Shown here in pieces: positions 33,733 through 42,050 of a DNA stretch of 64,000 nucleotides. Both the position numbers and the translations under genes were made by a program. The stretch covers positions 372,001 to 436,000 of the forward strand of contig NZ_LIVX01000001.1 of the NCBI RefSeq assembly GCF_001905665.1, in the 5' to 3' direction. Below the pieces are notes generated by a model, which saw only the letters and a list, made by a program, of their open reading frames with translations, was not told where the DNA came from and made no database searches. The DNA is from Streptomyces sp. CB02261. Lineage in GTDB: Bacteria > Actinomycetota > Actinomycetes > Streptomycetales > Streptomycetaceae. Each line of letters starts with the position of its first letter. Within the stretch, counting starts at the first letter, position 1.

Positions 33733-35511
33733 ATGGGAGAAGTCCGCTTGTCTGCCGAAGCAACACCCCGTGGCACCAGCGCCCGTTCGCGCCGCAGCGC
33801 CGCGTTCGCCGTCTGGTACCTGCGCGTCGTCACGTTCATCAATCTGCTGAGTGCCGTCTGGGTCTCGCTCGGCCAGGACCTGCGCCGCCACAACGAGGAC
33901 AACTACTTCACCCCGTACCTGCTGACGGCCGGTTTCGCCTCGGGGGTCTTCACCCTCTTCCTGGCGATCACCATGCGGCGCCGCAAACGGGCCGCGTGGA
34001 TCCTGAACCTGGTCCTCGGCGGCCTGTTCCTGCTGCTGTTCGCGCTGGTGATGTTCTTCCCCGAGATCCGGCAGCACGCCCAGAACTGGATCTCGCTGGT
34101 CCTGACCGCCGCCTTCGTCCTGGCGCTGCTCCTCGGCCGCAAGGAGTTCTACGCGAAGGGCGACCGCTCCAACCCGCTGCTCGCGGCGGCCGTGGCCGTC
34201 GGCGGACTGCTCGTCACCTCGCTGCTCGCGGCCGTCCTGGTCACCGTCACCAACACCTCCACCGTCCCCTCCACCTTCCTGGAGCGCTGGCGGTACGGCG
34301 TGATGCGGCTCATCACCCTGGCCGCCGACGACTCGCGGATCCCCGGGATCTCCACCCCCGGCTGGGTCGACGTCACCATCAACGTCCTTTCCACACTGCT
34401 GCTGTTCGCGGTGCTGTTCGCCGCCTTCCGCTCGCGGCGGGCCGTCGACCCGCTGACCGAGGGGGACGAGGAGCGGCTGCGGGCGCTGCTCGACAAGCAC
34501 GGGGAGCGCGACTCTCTCGGCTACTTCGCGCTGCGCCGCGAGAAGAGCGTGGTGTGGTCGCCGAGCGAGAAGGCGGCCATCGCCTACCGGGTCGTCGGCG
34601 GGGTCTCGCTCGCCTCGGGCGACCCGATCGGCGACCCCGAGGCCTGGCCGGGCGCCATCGAGCCCTGGCTGGCCGAGGCGCGCGAGCACGGCTGGATCCC
34701 GGCGGTGATGGGTGCGAGCGAGGAGGCCGGCACCATCTACGCCCGGCACGGCCTCGACGCCCTGGAGCTGGGCGACGAGGCGATCGTGGAGACCGCCGAG
34801 TTCACCCTGGACGGGCGGGCCATGCGGACGGTCCGGCAGGCGTTCAACCGGGTCAAGCGGGCGGGCTACGAGGTGCGCATCCGGCGCCACGAGGACATCC
34901 CGGCCGAGGAGATGGCCTCGCTGCTCCGCAAGGCCGACGACTGGCGGGACGGGGCGACCGAGCGCGGCTTCTCCATGGCGCTCGGCCGGCTCGGCGACCC
35001 CCGGGACGGGCGCTGCGTGATGCTGGAGTGCCGGGACGGCGGCGACGGGGAGGGCACGGGCGAGCTGCGGGCGGTGCTGTCCTTCGTCCCCTGGGGTCCG
35101 AAGGGGCTCTCGCTCGACCTGATGCGCCGTGACCGGGAGTCCGAGAACGGCCTGATGGAGTTCATGGTCATCGAACTCCTCCAGCGCGCCAGGGAGATCG
35201 GGATCACGCAGGTCTCGCTGAACTTCGCGATGTTCCGCTCCGTCTTCGAACGTGGCTCGAAGCTCGGGGCGGGGCCGGTGCTGCGCATGTGGCGTTCGCT
35301 GCTCAGCTTCTTCTCCCGCTGGTGGCAGATCGAGTCGCTGTACCGCGCCAACGCCAAGTACCGACCGATCTGGGAGCCCCGATTCATGCTCTTCGAGAAG
35401 AGTGCCGACCTGCTGCGCATCGGTCTGGCGGCCGGTCGGGCCGAAGGCTTCCTGGAGGCGCCGGGGCTGCCGAAGTGGCTGCACCGCAGGCATCTGGAGA
35501 GCGGGCGTTGA
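33733..35511 (+). CDS. MprF-like phosphatidylglycerol lysyltransferase-domain protein
   Basis: 592 aa. Five or six membrane helices in the first 230 residues, then a soluble DUF2156/LPG-synthase domain of two GNAT-like folds: DSLGYFALRREKSVVWSPS, YRVVGGVSLASGDPIGDPE, and the C-terminal SLNFAMFRSVFERG and NAKYRPIWEPRF. MprF-type enzymes transfer Lys (or other amino acids) from tRNA to phosphatidylglycerol, which makes the membrane less anionic and raises resistance to cationic peptides. The amino acid used here is not readable. It overlaps the next gene by 4 bp (TTGA). Confidence 0.9.
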   Translation: MGEVRLSAEATPRGTSARSRRSAAFAVWYLRVVTFINLLSAVWVSLGQDLRRHNEDNYFTPYLLTAGFASGVFTLFLAITMRRRKRAAWILNLVLGGLFLLLFALVMFFPEIRQHAQNWISLVLTAAFVLALLLGRKEFYAKGDRSNPLLAAAVAVGGLLVTSLLAAVLVTVTNTSTVPSTFLERWRYGVMRLITLAADDSRIPGISTPGWVDVTINVLSTLLLFAVLFAAFRSRRAVDPLTEGDEERLRALLDKHGERDSLGYFALRREKSVVWSPSEKAAIAYRVVGGVSLASGDPIGDPEAWPGAIEPWLAEAREHGWIPAVMGASEEAGTIYARHGLDALELGDEAIVETAEFTLDGRAMRTVRQAFNRVKRAGYEVRIRRHEDIPAEEMASLLRKADDWRDGATERGFSMALGRLGDPRDGRCVMLECRDGGDGEGTGELRAVLSFVPWGPKGLSLDLMRRDRESENGLMEFMVIELLQRAREIGITQVSLNFAMFRSVFERGSKLGAGPVLRMWRSLLSFFSRWWQIESLYRANAKYRPIWEPRFMLFEKSADLLRIGLAAGRAEGFLEAPGLPKWLHRRHLESGR

Positions 35512-36218
35512 GCGGCGCCCTCGGCGGCTTCGCCCGCCGGGAGTGGGGCCCGCTGTTCGGCACCGTCAGGGCGGCGCTGGTCACGAGGAGGTGGCGCGCG
35601 GTCCCGATGACCCTGGCCGCCGTCTGTCTGACCGCCCTCTTCCAGGGCGTCCAGAACCAGGACTGGGGGTATCAGCCGGTCCAGGACATCGGCTCCGTAC
35701 GGGCCGAGGACCCGCTGTGGCTCGCGCTGCTGCGGACCCCGCTCTCGCTCTTCGTGCCGGCGCTCGACCTGCCCGTGTGGGGCGCGCTGGCGCAGGTCCT
35801 GCTGGTGTTCGGGATCGCCGAGATCTGTCTCGGGCGGTGGCGGACGCTCGGCATCGCCTATCTGGCGACCCTCGCGGGGACGCTGTACGCGCGCGTGGGC
35901 ATCGCCCTCGGTCCGGACGGCCCGCTCGGGCTGCCCGCCTCCGACGCGCGGGTCGTCGACACCGGGCCCTCGGCGGCCGTGGTGGGCCTCGCCGTCTACG
36001 TCTGCTGGCGGTACGGGGCCTACTGGACCGGCGGGGCGGTGGTCGTGGCGATGGTCGTGGAGGTGATCGTCAAACCGAACCTGGCGGGCAGGGAGCACCT
36101 GGCGGCCATCGCCGGCGTCCTCGTCCTGATCGCGGTGGTGGCCTGGCGGGAGCGCGGTCAGGAGGGGGTGGAGTCCCGCCCCGGGACCCGCTCCTGGAAG
36201 CCGCCGATCAGGTCCTGA
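35508..36218 (+). CDS. Rhomboid-like polytopic membrane protein
   Basis: 236 aa from a TTG start overlapping the MprF-like stop codon. Six or so hydrophobic spans. A GPSAAVVGL motif occupies the place of rhomboid GxSG, and REHLAAIAGVLVL has a His where rhomboids have the catalytic one. So the fold, and possibly the Ser/His dyad, is rhomboid-like, although the motif is not canonical. Translational coupling suggests it works with the lipid lysyltransferase. The 3' end overlaps the convergent downstream gene by 61 bp. Confidence 0.78.
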   Translation: MSGALGGFARREWGPLFGTVRAALVTRRWRAVPMTLAAVCLTALFQGVQNQDWGYQPVQDIGSVRAEDPLWLALLRTPLSLFVPALDLPVWGALAQVLLVFGIAEICLGRWRTLGIAYLATLAGTLYARVGIALGPDGPLGLPASDARVVDTGPSAAVVGLAVYVCWRYGAYWTGGAVVVAMVVEVIVKPNLAGREHLAAIAGVLVLIAVVAWRERGQEGVESRPGTRSWKPPIRS

Positions 36219-36922
36219 GCGCGGCGCCGGACCTTCGTCCAGCGCTTGTCGTGGCGGTACGTACGGATCCGGGAACGGGCCCGTGCCCGGTGGCGGCGCC
36301 CGTAGAACCGCCGTGACCACCAGGAGCCGGGGCGGGCGAGGCGGACGGCGCCGACGATCGTCACGAACGGGACGAAGACCCCGAGGACGGCCATCCGGAA
36401 CTTCCCCTTCACCAGGGTGATCAGGATGAGGAGGAAGTTCAGCGCCAGGGTGAGGAGGAAGGTGACCCGGTCCTGGCGCTCGTCGGCGGTCATGTCGTCG
36501 ACCCCCAGCGGGGAGAAGCCGCTCAGGGCCAGCCCGACCAGGGCGGCGGTGAGGACGACCACCTCGACGCTCTTGCGTCCCTGGTCCGTCCAGTACACGT
36601 CGTCGAGATGGAGGATCAGCGCGAACTCGTCGAGGACGAGGCCCGCGCCGATCCCGAAGACGACGGCGAAGACGACCGCGCCGACCCCGTGCCGGTCGCT
36701 GCCCACCGCCCCGAAACCGCCGATGACGGTGAGGACGACCCCCGGCACGACGTGATGGATGTGGAGCCCGCCGGAGGACACGTTCTTGAAGGGGCCCTTG
36801 CCCGCCCGGATGAGCCGGGTGACGGTCCGTGTGACCAGGAACGTCACGACGAACGAGGTCAGCGCGAGCAGCATCGGGAGCTTCCCCGGCTCGACGATGT
36901 TGCGGGAGAACCAGTGACCCAT
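36158..36922 (-). CDS. Integral membrane protein, function unknown
   Basis: 254 aa. About six hydrophobic spans with a short His-containing loop (GGLHIHHVVPGVVLTV) and an acidic DEFALILHLDDVYW segment between them, then a strongly basic, Arg-rich C-terminal tail (about 205-254). The conserved-looking His/Asp clusters suggest metal or lipid handling, but I recognise no family. Start at 36922 (MGHWFSRNIV) chosen over an in-frame ATG 42 bp upstream. The 3' end overlaps the rhomboid-like gene on the opposite strand. Confidence 0.82.
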   Translation of the reverse strand: MGHWFSRNIVEPGKLPMLLALTSFVVTFLVTRTVTRLIRAGKGPFKNVSSGGLHIHHVVPGVVLTVIGGFGAVGSDRHGVGAVVFAVVFGIGAGLVLDEFALILHLDDVYWTDQGRKSVEVVVLTAALVGLALSGFSPLGVDDMTADERQDRVTFLLTLALNFLLILITLVKGKFRMAVLGVFVPFVTIVGAVRLARPGSWWSRRFYGRRHRARARSRIRTYRHDKRWTKVRRRAQDLIGGFQERVPGRDSTPS

Positions 36923-36998
36923 GCCACCCCGATCGGATATGCGTGGTATGCGGCGTATGGGCAATCTACCGTCCGGGGGCGGCGATTACCCTGCCCGG

Positions 36999-37763
36999 AT
37001 GGACGGCCTGCGTTTCGCCTTCGGCACCCTCACCGTGTTCCCCGCCCGCATCACCCGCTGGGACCGGGACGCGGCGCGCGCCGGCATGCTCTGCGCCCCG
37101 CTGGCCGGGCTGGCCGTCGGTCTCTGCGCCGCCGCGCTCGGCGGGACGTTCCTGCTGCTCGGCTCGGGCCCGCTGCTCGCCGCCGTCGTCACCACGGCCG
37201 TCCCCGCCGTCCTCACCCGGGGCCTCCACCTCGACGGCCTCGCGGACACCGCCGACGGCCTCGGCAGCGCCAAGCCCGCGGAGGACGCGCTGCGCATCAT
37301 GAAGCAGTCGGACGTGGGCCCCTTCGGTGTCATCGCGCTGCTCCTCGTGCTGCTCGCGCAGGTCGCCGCGCTCTTCGAGCTGTACGGGGAGAGCGCGGCG
37401 CACGGCGCGGCCGGCGCCGTGCTCGCCGCCACCGTCGCCCGCCTCGCCCTCACCCACGCCTCCCGCCACGGTGTCCCGGCGGCCCGCCCCGAGGGCCTCG
37501 GCGCGATCGTCGCCGCCACGGTCCCGGTCCGCTCCGCGACCCTCACGACGGCGCTCGTCCTGGTGGCGTGCGCGACGGCGGGCCTCCTGCTGTCCCCGTA
37601 CGACGCGGTCCACGGCGTCCTCGCGGCGGGCGTTGCCCTGGCCGCTGCCGCCCTGATGCTCCGCCGGTGCGTACGGCGCTTCGGCGGGGTGACCGGCGAC
37701 GTGTTCGGCGCGGTGGAGGAGACGGCCGCGACGGCGGCGCTGATGGCGCTGGCCGTGGGGTGA
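36999..37763 (+). CDS. cobS: Adenosylcobinamide-GDP ribazoletransferase (cobalamin synthase)
   Basis: 254 aa, 6-7 membrane helices. It joins adenosylcobinamide-GDP to alpha-ribazole as the last stage of B12 assembly. Motifs: FGTLTVFPARITRWD near the N terminus, then HLDGLADTADGLGS with the metal-binding acidic residues, MKQSDVGPFGVIAL, and the C-terminal GGVTGDVFGAVEE. The ATG at 36999 matches the family start. It is close to cobU and cobT, with unrelated membrane genes between. Confidence 0.94.
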   Translation: MDGLRFAFGTLTVFPARITRWDRDAARAGMLCAPLAGLAVGLCAAALGGTFLLLGSGPLLAAVVTTAVPAVLTRGLHLDGLADTADGLGSAKPAEDALRIMKQSDVGPFGVIALLLVLLAQVAALFELYGESAAHGAAGAVLAATVARLALTHASRHGVPAARPEGLGAIVAATVPVRSATLTTALVLVACATAGLLLSPYDAVHGVLAAGVALAAAALMLRRCVRRFGGVTGDVFGAVEETAATAALMALAVG

Positions 37764-37819
37764 CACATCCGTGACCGGACCCCGGGCAACCATCGGGGCC
37801 GCTGCCCGGTCATGCAGGA

Positions 37820-39031
37820 GTGATCAGACCCCTCACCCGTACCGCCGCCGCACTCGCCGGAGCGGTCCTGCTGCTCAGCGCCTGCGACAGCGGTCCCGGC
37901 GCCGCCCGCCCCGCCCCCCACCCCGTCTTCTCCGAGCCGCTCGCCCGGCAGGTGAACCTCGCCCTCCGGCACACCCAGCAGGCGGGCGGGGCCGGACTCC
38001 GGCAGACCGTCACCTTCTCCGGCAAGGGCAGGGCCGTCCAGACCCTCACCGGACGGCTGGACTTCGCGGGCTCGCGCGGGTCGGCGACGAGCCGCTGGCA
38101 GCTGACCCCCGACTTTCCCCGGGCCGCCCGGGAGACGATCCTCGGCACCCCGCAGGGACCCGGCACGGGTGACGCCGTCGGCCGCTACACCGTCGACACC
38201 CAGACCATCCACTACCGGGCCGGCTCGGCCGGATACTGGCTCCGGTACACAGGCGACATCAAGCCGCTCTGGGGGATCGACTCGATCAGCCACCTCCGGG
38301 GCACCGAGGGCGCGATCGGCGGGACGCTCCTGGAGGTCCTCAGCGGGGTGCGGCCGGCCGCGCAGCGGGCCCTCGACGGCGGCGGGCGCTCCTACCGCGC
38401 GGACTTCCCGCTCACCGAGGCCCTGGAGCTCTTCCCGTACGACCTGCGCGGCGAGTTCGTCCCCGCACCCCTCTACGACCACATGCCGAGCGCCCCCGTG
38501 CCCCTGACCGTCGAGGTCGACCGCGAGGGCCGGATCACCCGGGCCCGGGCCGATCTGACGGTCCTGCTCGACAGGAAGACGGAGGGCGCGCTCGCCGGGG
38601 TGACCGCGCTCCACGCCGATCTGGTGCTCGACGGCTTCGGCGCACCGGAGGCCGGGGCCATCGCCCTCCCGGACGGCCGCGTCCTCGACGCCGCATCGGC
38701 CGTCACCCCCGCCTCCGAGGCACGCGCCGGGGAGTGCATGGACTTCAACACCGGCATGCGGTACAGCCGGCTGGTGGCGCGGGTGCCCTGCGCGGGCCCC
38801 CACGACGGGAAGGTCCTCGCCCAGCACCCGCTGACCGGCGCCTACCCCGGGACCGAGGACGCCCGGGACCGGGCCGGACGGGCCTGCGCCGGCGCCCGGG
38901 ACGGCTCCCGGCCCGGGGACCTCTGGTACACGTGGTCGTCCCGGCACGACTGGGCGGCACGGGGCGAGGGCCGGGCGACCTGCTACGCCGTCAGCAGGCC
39001 TGGCGCCACGCCCCCAGCTCGTACCGCTTGA
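37820..39031 (+). CDS. Secreted lipoprotein, septum-formation-like C terminus
   Basis: 403 aa from a GTG start. The N terminus has a signal ending LLLSACDSG, a lipobox. Residues about 40-300 form a LppX/LprG-like region (HTQQAGGAGLRQTVTFSG, then an LDFAGSRG-type beta segment). The C-terminal 100 residues contain four cysteines (ECMDF, VPCAG, RACAG, ATCYA) and resemble the actinobacterial septum-formation domain. Function unknown. The last 41 bp overlap the 3' end of the GH114 gene on the opposite strand. Its ribosome site is unusually close to the start. Confidence 0.82.
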   Translation: MIRPLTRTAAALAGAVLLLSACDSGPGAARPAPHPVFSEPLARQVNLALRHTQQAGGAGLRQTVTFSGKGRAVQTLTGRLDFAGSRGSATSRWQLTPDFPRAARETILGTPQGPGTGDAVGRYTVDTQTIHYRAGSAGYWLRYTGDIKPLWGIDSISHLRGTEGAIGGTLLEVLSGVRPAAQRALDGGGRSYRADFPLTEALELFPYDLRGEFVPAPLYDHMPSAPVPLTVEVDREGRITRARADLTVLLDRKTEGALAGVTALHADLVLDGFGAPEAGAIALPDGRVLDAASAVTPASEARAGECMDFNTGMRYSRLVARVPCAGPHDGKVLAQHPLTGAYPGTEDARDRAGRACAGARDGSRPGDLWYTWSSRHDWAARGEGRATCYAVSRPGATPPARTA

Positions 39032-39779
39032 GCATGGAGCTGAGGCCCAGTTCCCGGGCCTGCGGGCAGAACTCGGCCGTCTTCAGCTCGTACTCGACGT
39101 GGAAGACCGCCTTGCCCGCCGCCACGAAGGGGGCGAGGCGGTCGCATTCGGTGTACTGGGCGCACTGTTCGTTGACCGCGAAGTCGAAGTCGGGGAGCAG
39201 CTGCGGGATCTGGTCCAGGTCGTTCTTGAGGCCCACCGCGAGGCCCCGGTCGTGGGCCAGTCGGGCGATGAGGCGGTTGTAGCGGAGCTGGTCGGCGGCG
39301 GTGAGGGGGAAGCCGGTGCGGTTCAGATAGCCGTCCATGTTGTCGGGTTCGACGGCGTCGAAGCCCTTGGTGCGGCACATGTCGAGGCGGGCGGCCATGA
39401 GGGGTTCGAGGACGTCGGTACGGCGGATGTCGAGCCAGCGTTCTCCCTTCCAGCCGTTGCCCTCGCCGAGGACGGCCTTCGGGAAGCGGTCGGCGTCCGG
39501 ACGGAAGTCCTCCCAGGCGCCGGTGGAGAGGTAGCAGATGACCTTGCGGCCGCGGCGGTGGAGGTCGGCGACCGCGGACGCCGGGTGGTCGAAGCCGTCG
39601 ATGTCGTACACCGGGACGTCGACCGTCGGGTCCAGACGACCGCTCAGCTGCCACTGCCAGGCGAGCCCCGGCTTCGGCAGCCACCGCTCGCCCCTGGGCT
39701 TGGGGTCCGGGTCGGGGGCCGCCGTACAGGCCGTGGCGAGCAGCAGCAGGCCCGCGAGCAGTGGCAGAAGTCGTCTCAT
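38991..39779 (-). CDS. GH114 endo-alpha-1,4-polygalactosaminidase, lipoprotein
   Basis: 262 aa. The signal MRRLLPLLAGLLLLATAC ends in a lipobox. The body is a GH114 (endo-alpha-1,4-polygalactosaminidase) TIM barrel: VPVYDIDGFDHP, KVICYLSTGAWEDFRPD, GFDAVEPDNMDGYL with the catalytic acidic residues, VGLKNDLDQIPQLL and NEQCAQYTEC. The family includes the fungal Ega3 enzyme and is related to the hydrolase half of PelA, which cut partly deacetylated GalNAc polymers. Last gene of the five-gene exopolysaccharide operon; it overlaps the spherulin-like gene by 4 bp. Confidence 0.92.
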   Translation of the reverse strand: MRRLLPLLAGLLLLATACTAAPDPDPKPRGERWLPKPGLAWQWQLSGRLDPTVDVPVYDIDGFDHPASAVADLHRRGRKVICYLSTGAWEDFRPDADRFPKAVLGEGNGWKGERWLDIRRTDVLEPLMAARLDMCRTKGFDAVEPDNMDGYLNRTGFPLTAADQLRYNRLIARLAHDRGLAVGLKNDLDQIPQLLPDFDFAVNEQCAQYTECDRLAPFVAAGKAVFHVEYELKTAEFCPQARELGLSSMLKRYELGAWRQAC

Positions 39780-40393
39780 CGGGCGGGCTCCAGGAGGTGC
39801 GGAAGGGTGCCCCAGGGATGCGCGCCGGTGCCGGGGACCGCGCAGTGCACGGGGGTGACCGGGCGGGCGTCGGGCGGGGCCGCGTAGACGAGGTGGCAGT
39901 GGTGGGCGGCGGCCGGCAGGTCGAGGGTGCGGTACGTGTCCCAGGGGCCCTCGAAGGTGACGAGGAGGTCGGCGAGCTCCTCGTACCCCGGGTCGGGGTG
40001 CGCGCCGTGGTTGAGCACGAGGGTCGCGGCACCGGCGGACCGGGCCGCGACCGCGATCCGCCGGTAGTGGGCGAGGGCTCCGGGTGCGGTCGACACCTGG
40101 TCGAGGAAGGCGCCGTCGGTGCCGTACCAGTCGCGGTGGCGGAGGAGGTCGGTGACGACCTCGGCGTGCGGGCGCCGCCCGTAGGCGGTGTCCACGTAGC
40201 CGAGGAGCCGTACCCCGGCCGCCCGCAGCCGCGCGGTGACCTCGGCGAACGCCGGGTCGGCGGCCTCGCCCGCGCCGCTCGCCGGGTTGACGACGACGCC
40301 GTACAGGGACGGCGCCGCGTCGACGAGCGCCGACCACGCCTCGGGGCGGTCGGCGGGGTGCTCGTAGAACGGCACCAGGAGGAGACGATTCAC
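39776..40393 (-). CDS. Spherulin-4 family (GH135-like) protein
   Basis: 205 aa from a GTG start, no signal peptide visible. Motifs fit spherulin-4: RLLLVPFYEHPADRPEAW, VVVNPASGAGEAADPAF, RLLGYVDTAYGRRP and YGTDGAFLDQVS. Fungal Sph3 of this family is a GH135 hydrolase that cuts galactosaminogalactan. Some bacterial relatives are uncharacterised. The lack of an export signal is odd if it acts on extracellular polymer. It overlaps GH114 downstream by 4 bp and lies 13 bp from the membrane protein upstream. Confidence 0.85.
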   Translation of the reverse strand: MNRLLLVPFYEHPADRPEAWSALVDAAPSLYGVVVNPASGAGEAADPAFAEVTARLRAAGVRLLGYVDTAYGRRPHAEVVTDLLRHRDWYGTDGAFLDQVSTAPGALAHYRRIAVAARSAGAATLVLNHGAHPDPGYEELADLLVTFEGPWDTYRTLDLPAAAHHCHLVYAAPPDARPVTPVHCAVPGTGAHPWGTLPHLLEPAR

Positions 40394-40406
40394 GGGCCGT
40401 GGTCCC

Positions 40407-42050
40407 CTAGACGCGGTGGGCGGTCGGTCGTACCAGCAGAACACAGGTGAGGACGGCGAGCACCGCCGCCGCTCCCCCGGCCGCCATCGGGCCCGCCGCG
40501 GGTTCCAGGGTCTGCGCCGCCGCCGCGAGGAGACAGACGACCGCCGCGCTGAGGACCGCGCCGAAGGCCTGGAGCAGCAGCCCCAGCCAGAGCACCGTGC
40601 CGATCAGGAGCAGGGTGGCCAGCCGTGCCGCGGTGGGCCAGGCCGCGCCCGGCCAGGCCAGGGTCGCGGCGAGGGTGAGGGAGACGAGGACGGTGAGGTA
40701 GCCGCCGAGGCAGAGCACGAGGGTGCCCGTGACGGCCCGGCGGAACTCGCGGGCGGTGGTGAGGGTCCGCAGCCGGGTCAGGCTCCCGCCCCGGAAGCGG
40801 TGCAGCAGCCACTCCGCCGGCCCCATGGAGAGGGTGAGCGCGATGACGGCGCCCGCGCCGCTGACCAGGGTGTCGCCGATGCCCGCCTGGAGGACGAGCA
40901 GTCCGCTGCCGAGGCCGAAGAGTCCGTACGGGAGGGACGCGGCACGCGGGGGCCCGCCGCGTCCGGCCGCGCCGCGCCGCGCGCCCGGCCGCAGGACGAG
41001 CGCGGCGAGGACGACGCTCGCGGTGAGCGCGGCGAGGAGGAGCGCGGCGCGCAGCGGGCCGGGCAGGTCCCAGCGGAAGGCGGGAAGGGCCCCGGCGAGC
41101 GGCAGCAGGGCGCAGAGCAGGGCCCGTTCGCGGCCGAGGACCAGGAGGACGGTCGCGGCGGCGAGGTAGAGCGACTGTCCGGCGGCGAACAGGGCCGCCG
41201 GGGCCTCGCCGGGCGCGGCGGCCGCGAAGGCGACGGCCGTACCGGCGAGGGCGCCCGCCGGGGCGCCGGTGAGCAGGGCGCGGGCGGCGGCGGGCCGGTC
41301 GCCGAGACCGAGCCAGGTGTACGCGCGGTGGGACAGGGCCTGGTTCCACACCCAGCCGGTGACGGCGCCCGCCAGCAGGGGAACCGTTCCGCCGGGGAGC
41401 CCGAAGCGGCCCGGCTCCCCGGCGAGGAGCGGTGCGGCGAGGACGTACGCGAGGCCGGGCAGTGCGAAGACGAGTCCGCGCAGGAGGCAGCCGGCGAGGC
41501 CGGTGTGCCAGGCGCCGCCGGATGACGCCGCCGGTGCGGGGTGGCGCCGCTCCACGCGCGCGTAGAGGTCCTCGCCGAGGGCGAAGGAGTCGGCACGGCC
41601 GTAGGTGAGCCGGATGTGGTCGTCCGTCATGCCGTCGGACTCGAGGAGGGCGGCGATCTCGTCCGGGTGGACGGCGACGGCGGCGAACCCTTCGAGGCGC
41701 GCGACGAGTTCGTCGAGGGGATCGGCCGCGAGGGCGTCCCCGACGGGATGCGGATACGAACCGTTCGGGGCCGAGACCGGATGTGGGCCGCCCGGGGCCG
41801 ACTGCTCGCCCGGAGGGCGCGGGGACATGGCGGTCGGCGCCTCCCCAGGGGTACGCGGGGCCTCATCGGTCGCCGGCTCCCCCGGGGCACGCGGGGACAC
41901 GTCGACCGGCGGCTCCCCCGGGGCACGCGGGGACACCTCGGTCGGCGGCTCCCCCGGAGTGCGCGGTGGGGCTTCCGTGCGGCGGGGGCGGGGGATGGAG
42001 GGGAGCGGGGTCCCCGTGGTCGGGGCCTTGAGCCAGAGGGAGCCACTCAT
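40407..42050 (-). CDS. Polytopic membrane protein of the exopolysaccharide operon
   Basis: 547 aa. Residues 29-88 contain five 12-residue Pro-rich repeats (PRTPGEPPTEVS type). A soluble part follows (about 105-175) with ALLESDGMTDDHIRLTYGRA. The remainder has about 11-12 hydrophobic helices. Position between the PelF glycosyltransferase and the glycosidases suggests a flippase/exporter role like PelG, or the membrane half of a synthase; I see no PelG motif that proves it. It overlaps pelF by 4 bp, so they are translationally coupled. Confidence 0.8.
   Translation of the reverse strand: MSGSLWLKAPTTGTPLPSIPRPRRTEAPPRTPGEPPTEVSPRAPGEPPVDVSPRAPGEPATDEAPRTPGEAPTAMSPRPPGEQSAPGGPHPVSAPNGSYPHPVGDALAADPLDELVARLEGFAAVAVHPDEIAALLESDGMTDDHIRLTYGRADSFALGEDLYARVERRHPAPAASSGGAWHTGLAGCLLRGLVFALPGLAYVLAAPLLAGEPGRFGLPGGTVPLLAGAVTGWVWNQALSHRAYTWLGLGDRPAAARALLTGAPAGALAGTAVAFAAAAPGEAPAALFAAGQSLYLAAATVLLVLGRERALLCALLPLAGALPAFRWDLPGPLRAALLLAALTASVVLAALVLRPGARRGAAGRGGPPRAASLPYGLFGLGSGLLVLQAGIGDTLVSGAGAVIALTLSMGPAEWLLHRFRGGSLTRLRTLTTAREFRRAVTGTLVLCLGGYLTVLVSLTLAATLAWPGAAWPTAARLATLLLIGTVLWLGLLLQAFGAVLSAAVVCLLAAAAQTLEPAAGPMAAGGAAAVLAVLTCVLLVRPTAHRV
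41787..41966 (-). repeat. 36-bp in-frame tandem repeat (12-aa unit, 5 copies)
   Basis: Five 12-codon units with consensus P-R-x-P-G-E-P-P-x-x-x-S at the N-terminal side of the membrane protein. The fourth and fifth are diverged. It encodes a flexible Pro-rich cytoplasmic linker and is a likely site of copy-number variation between strains. Confidence 0.85.
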
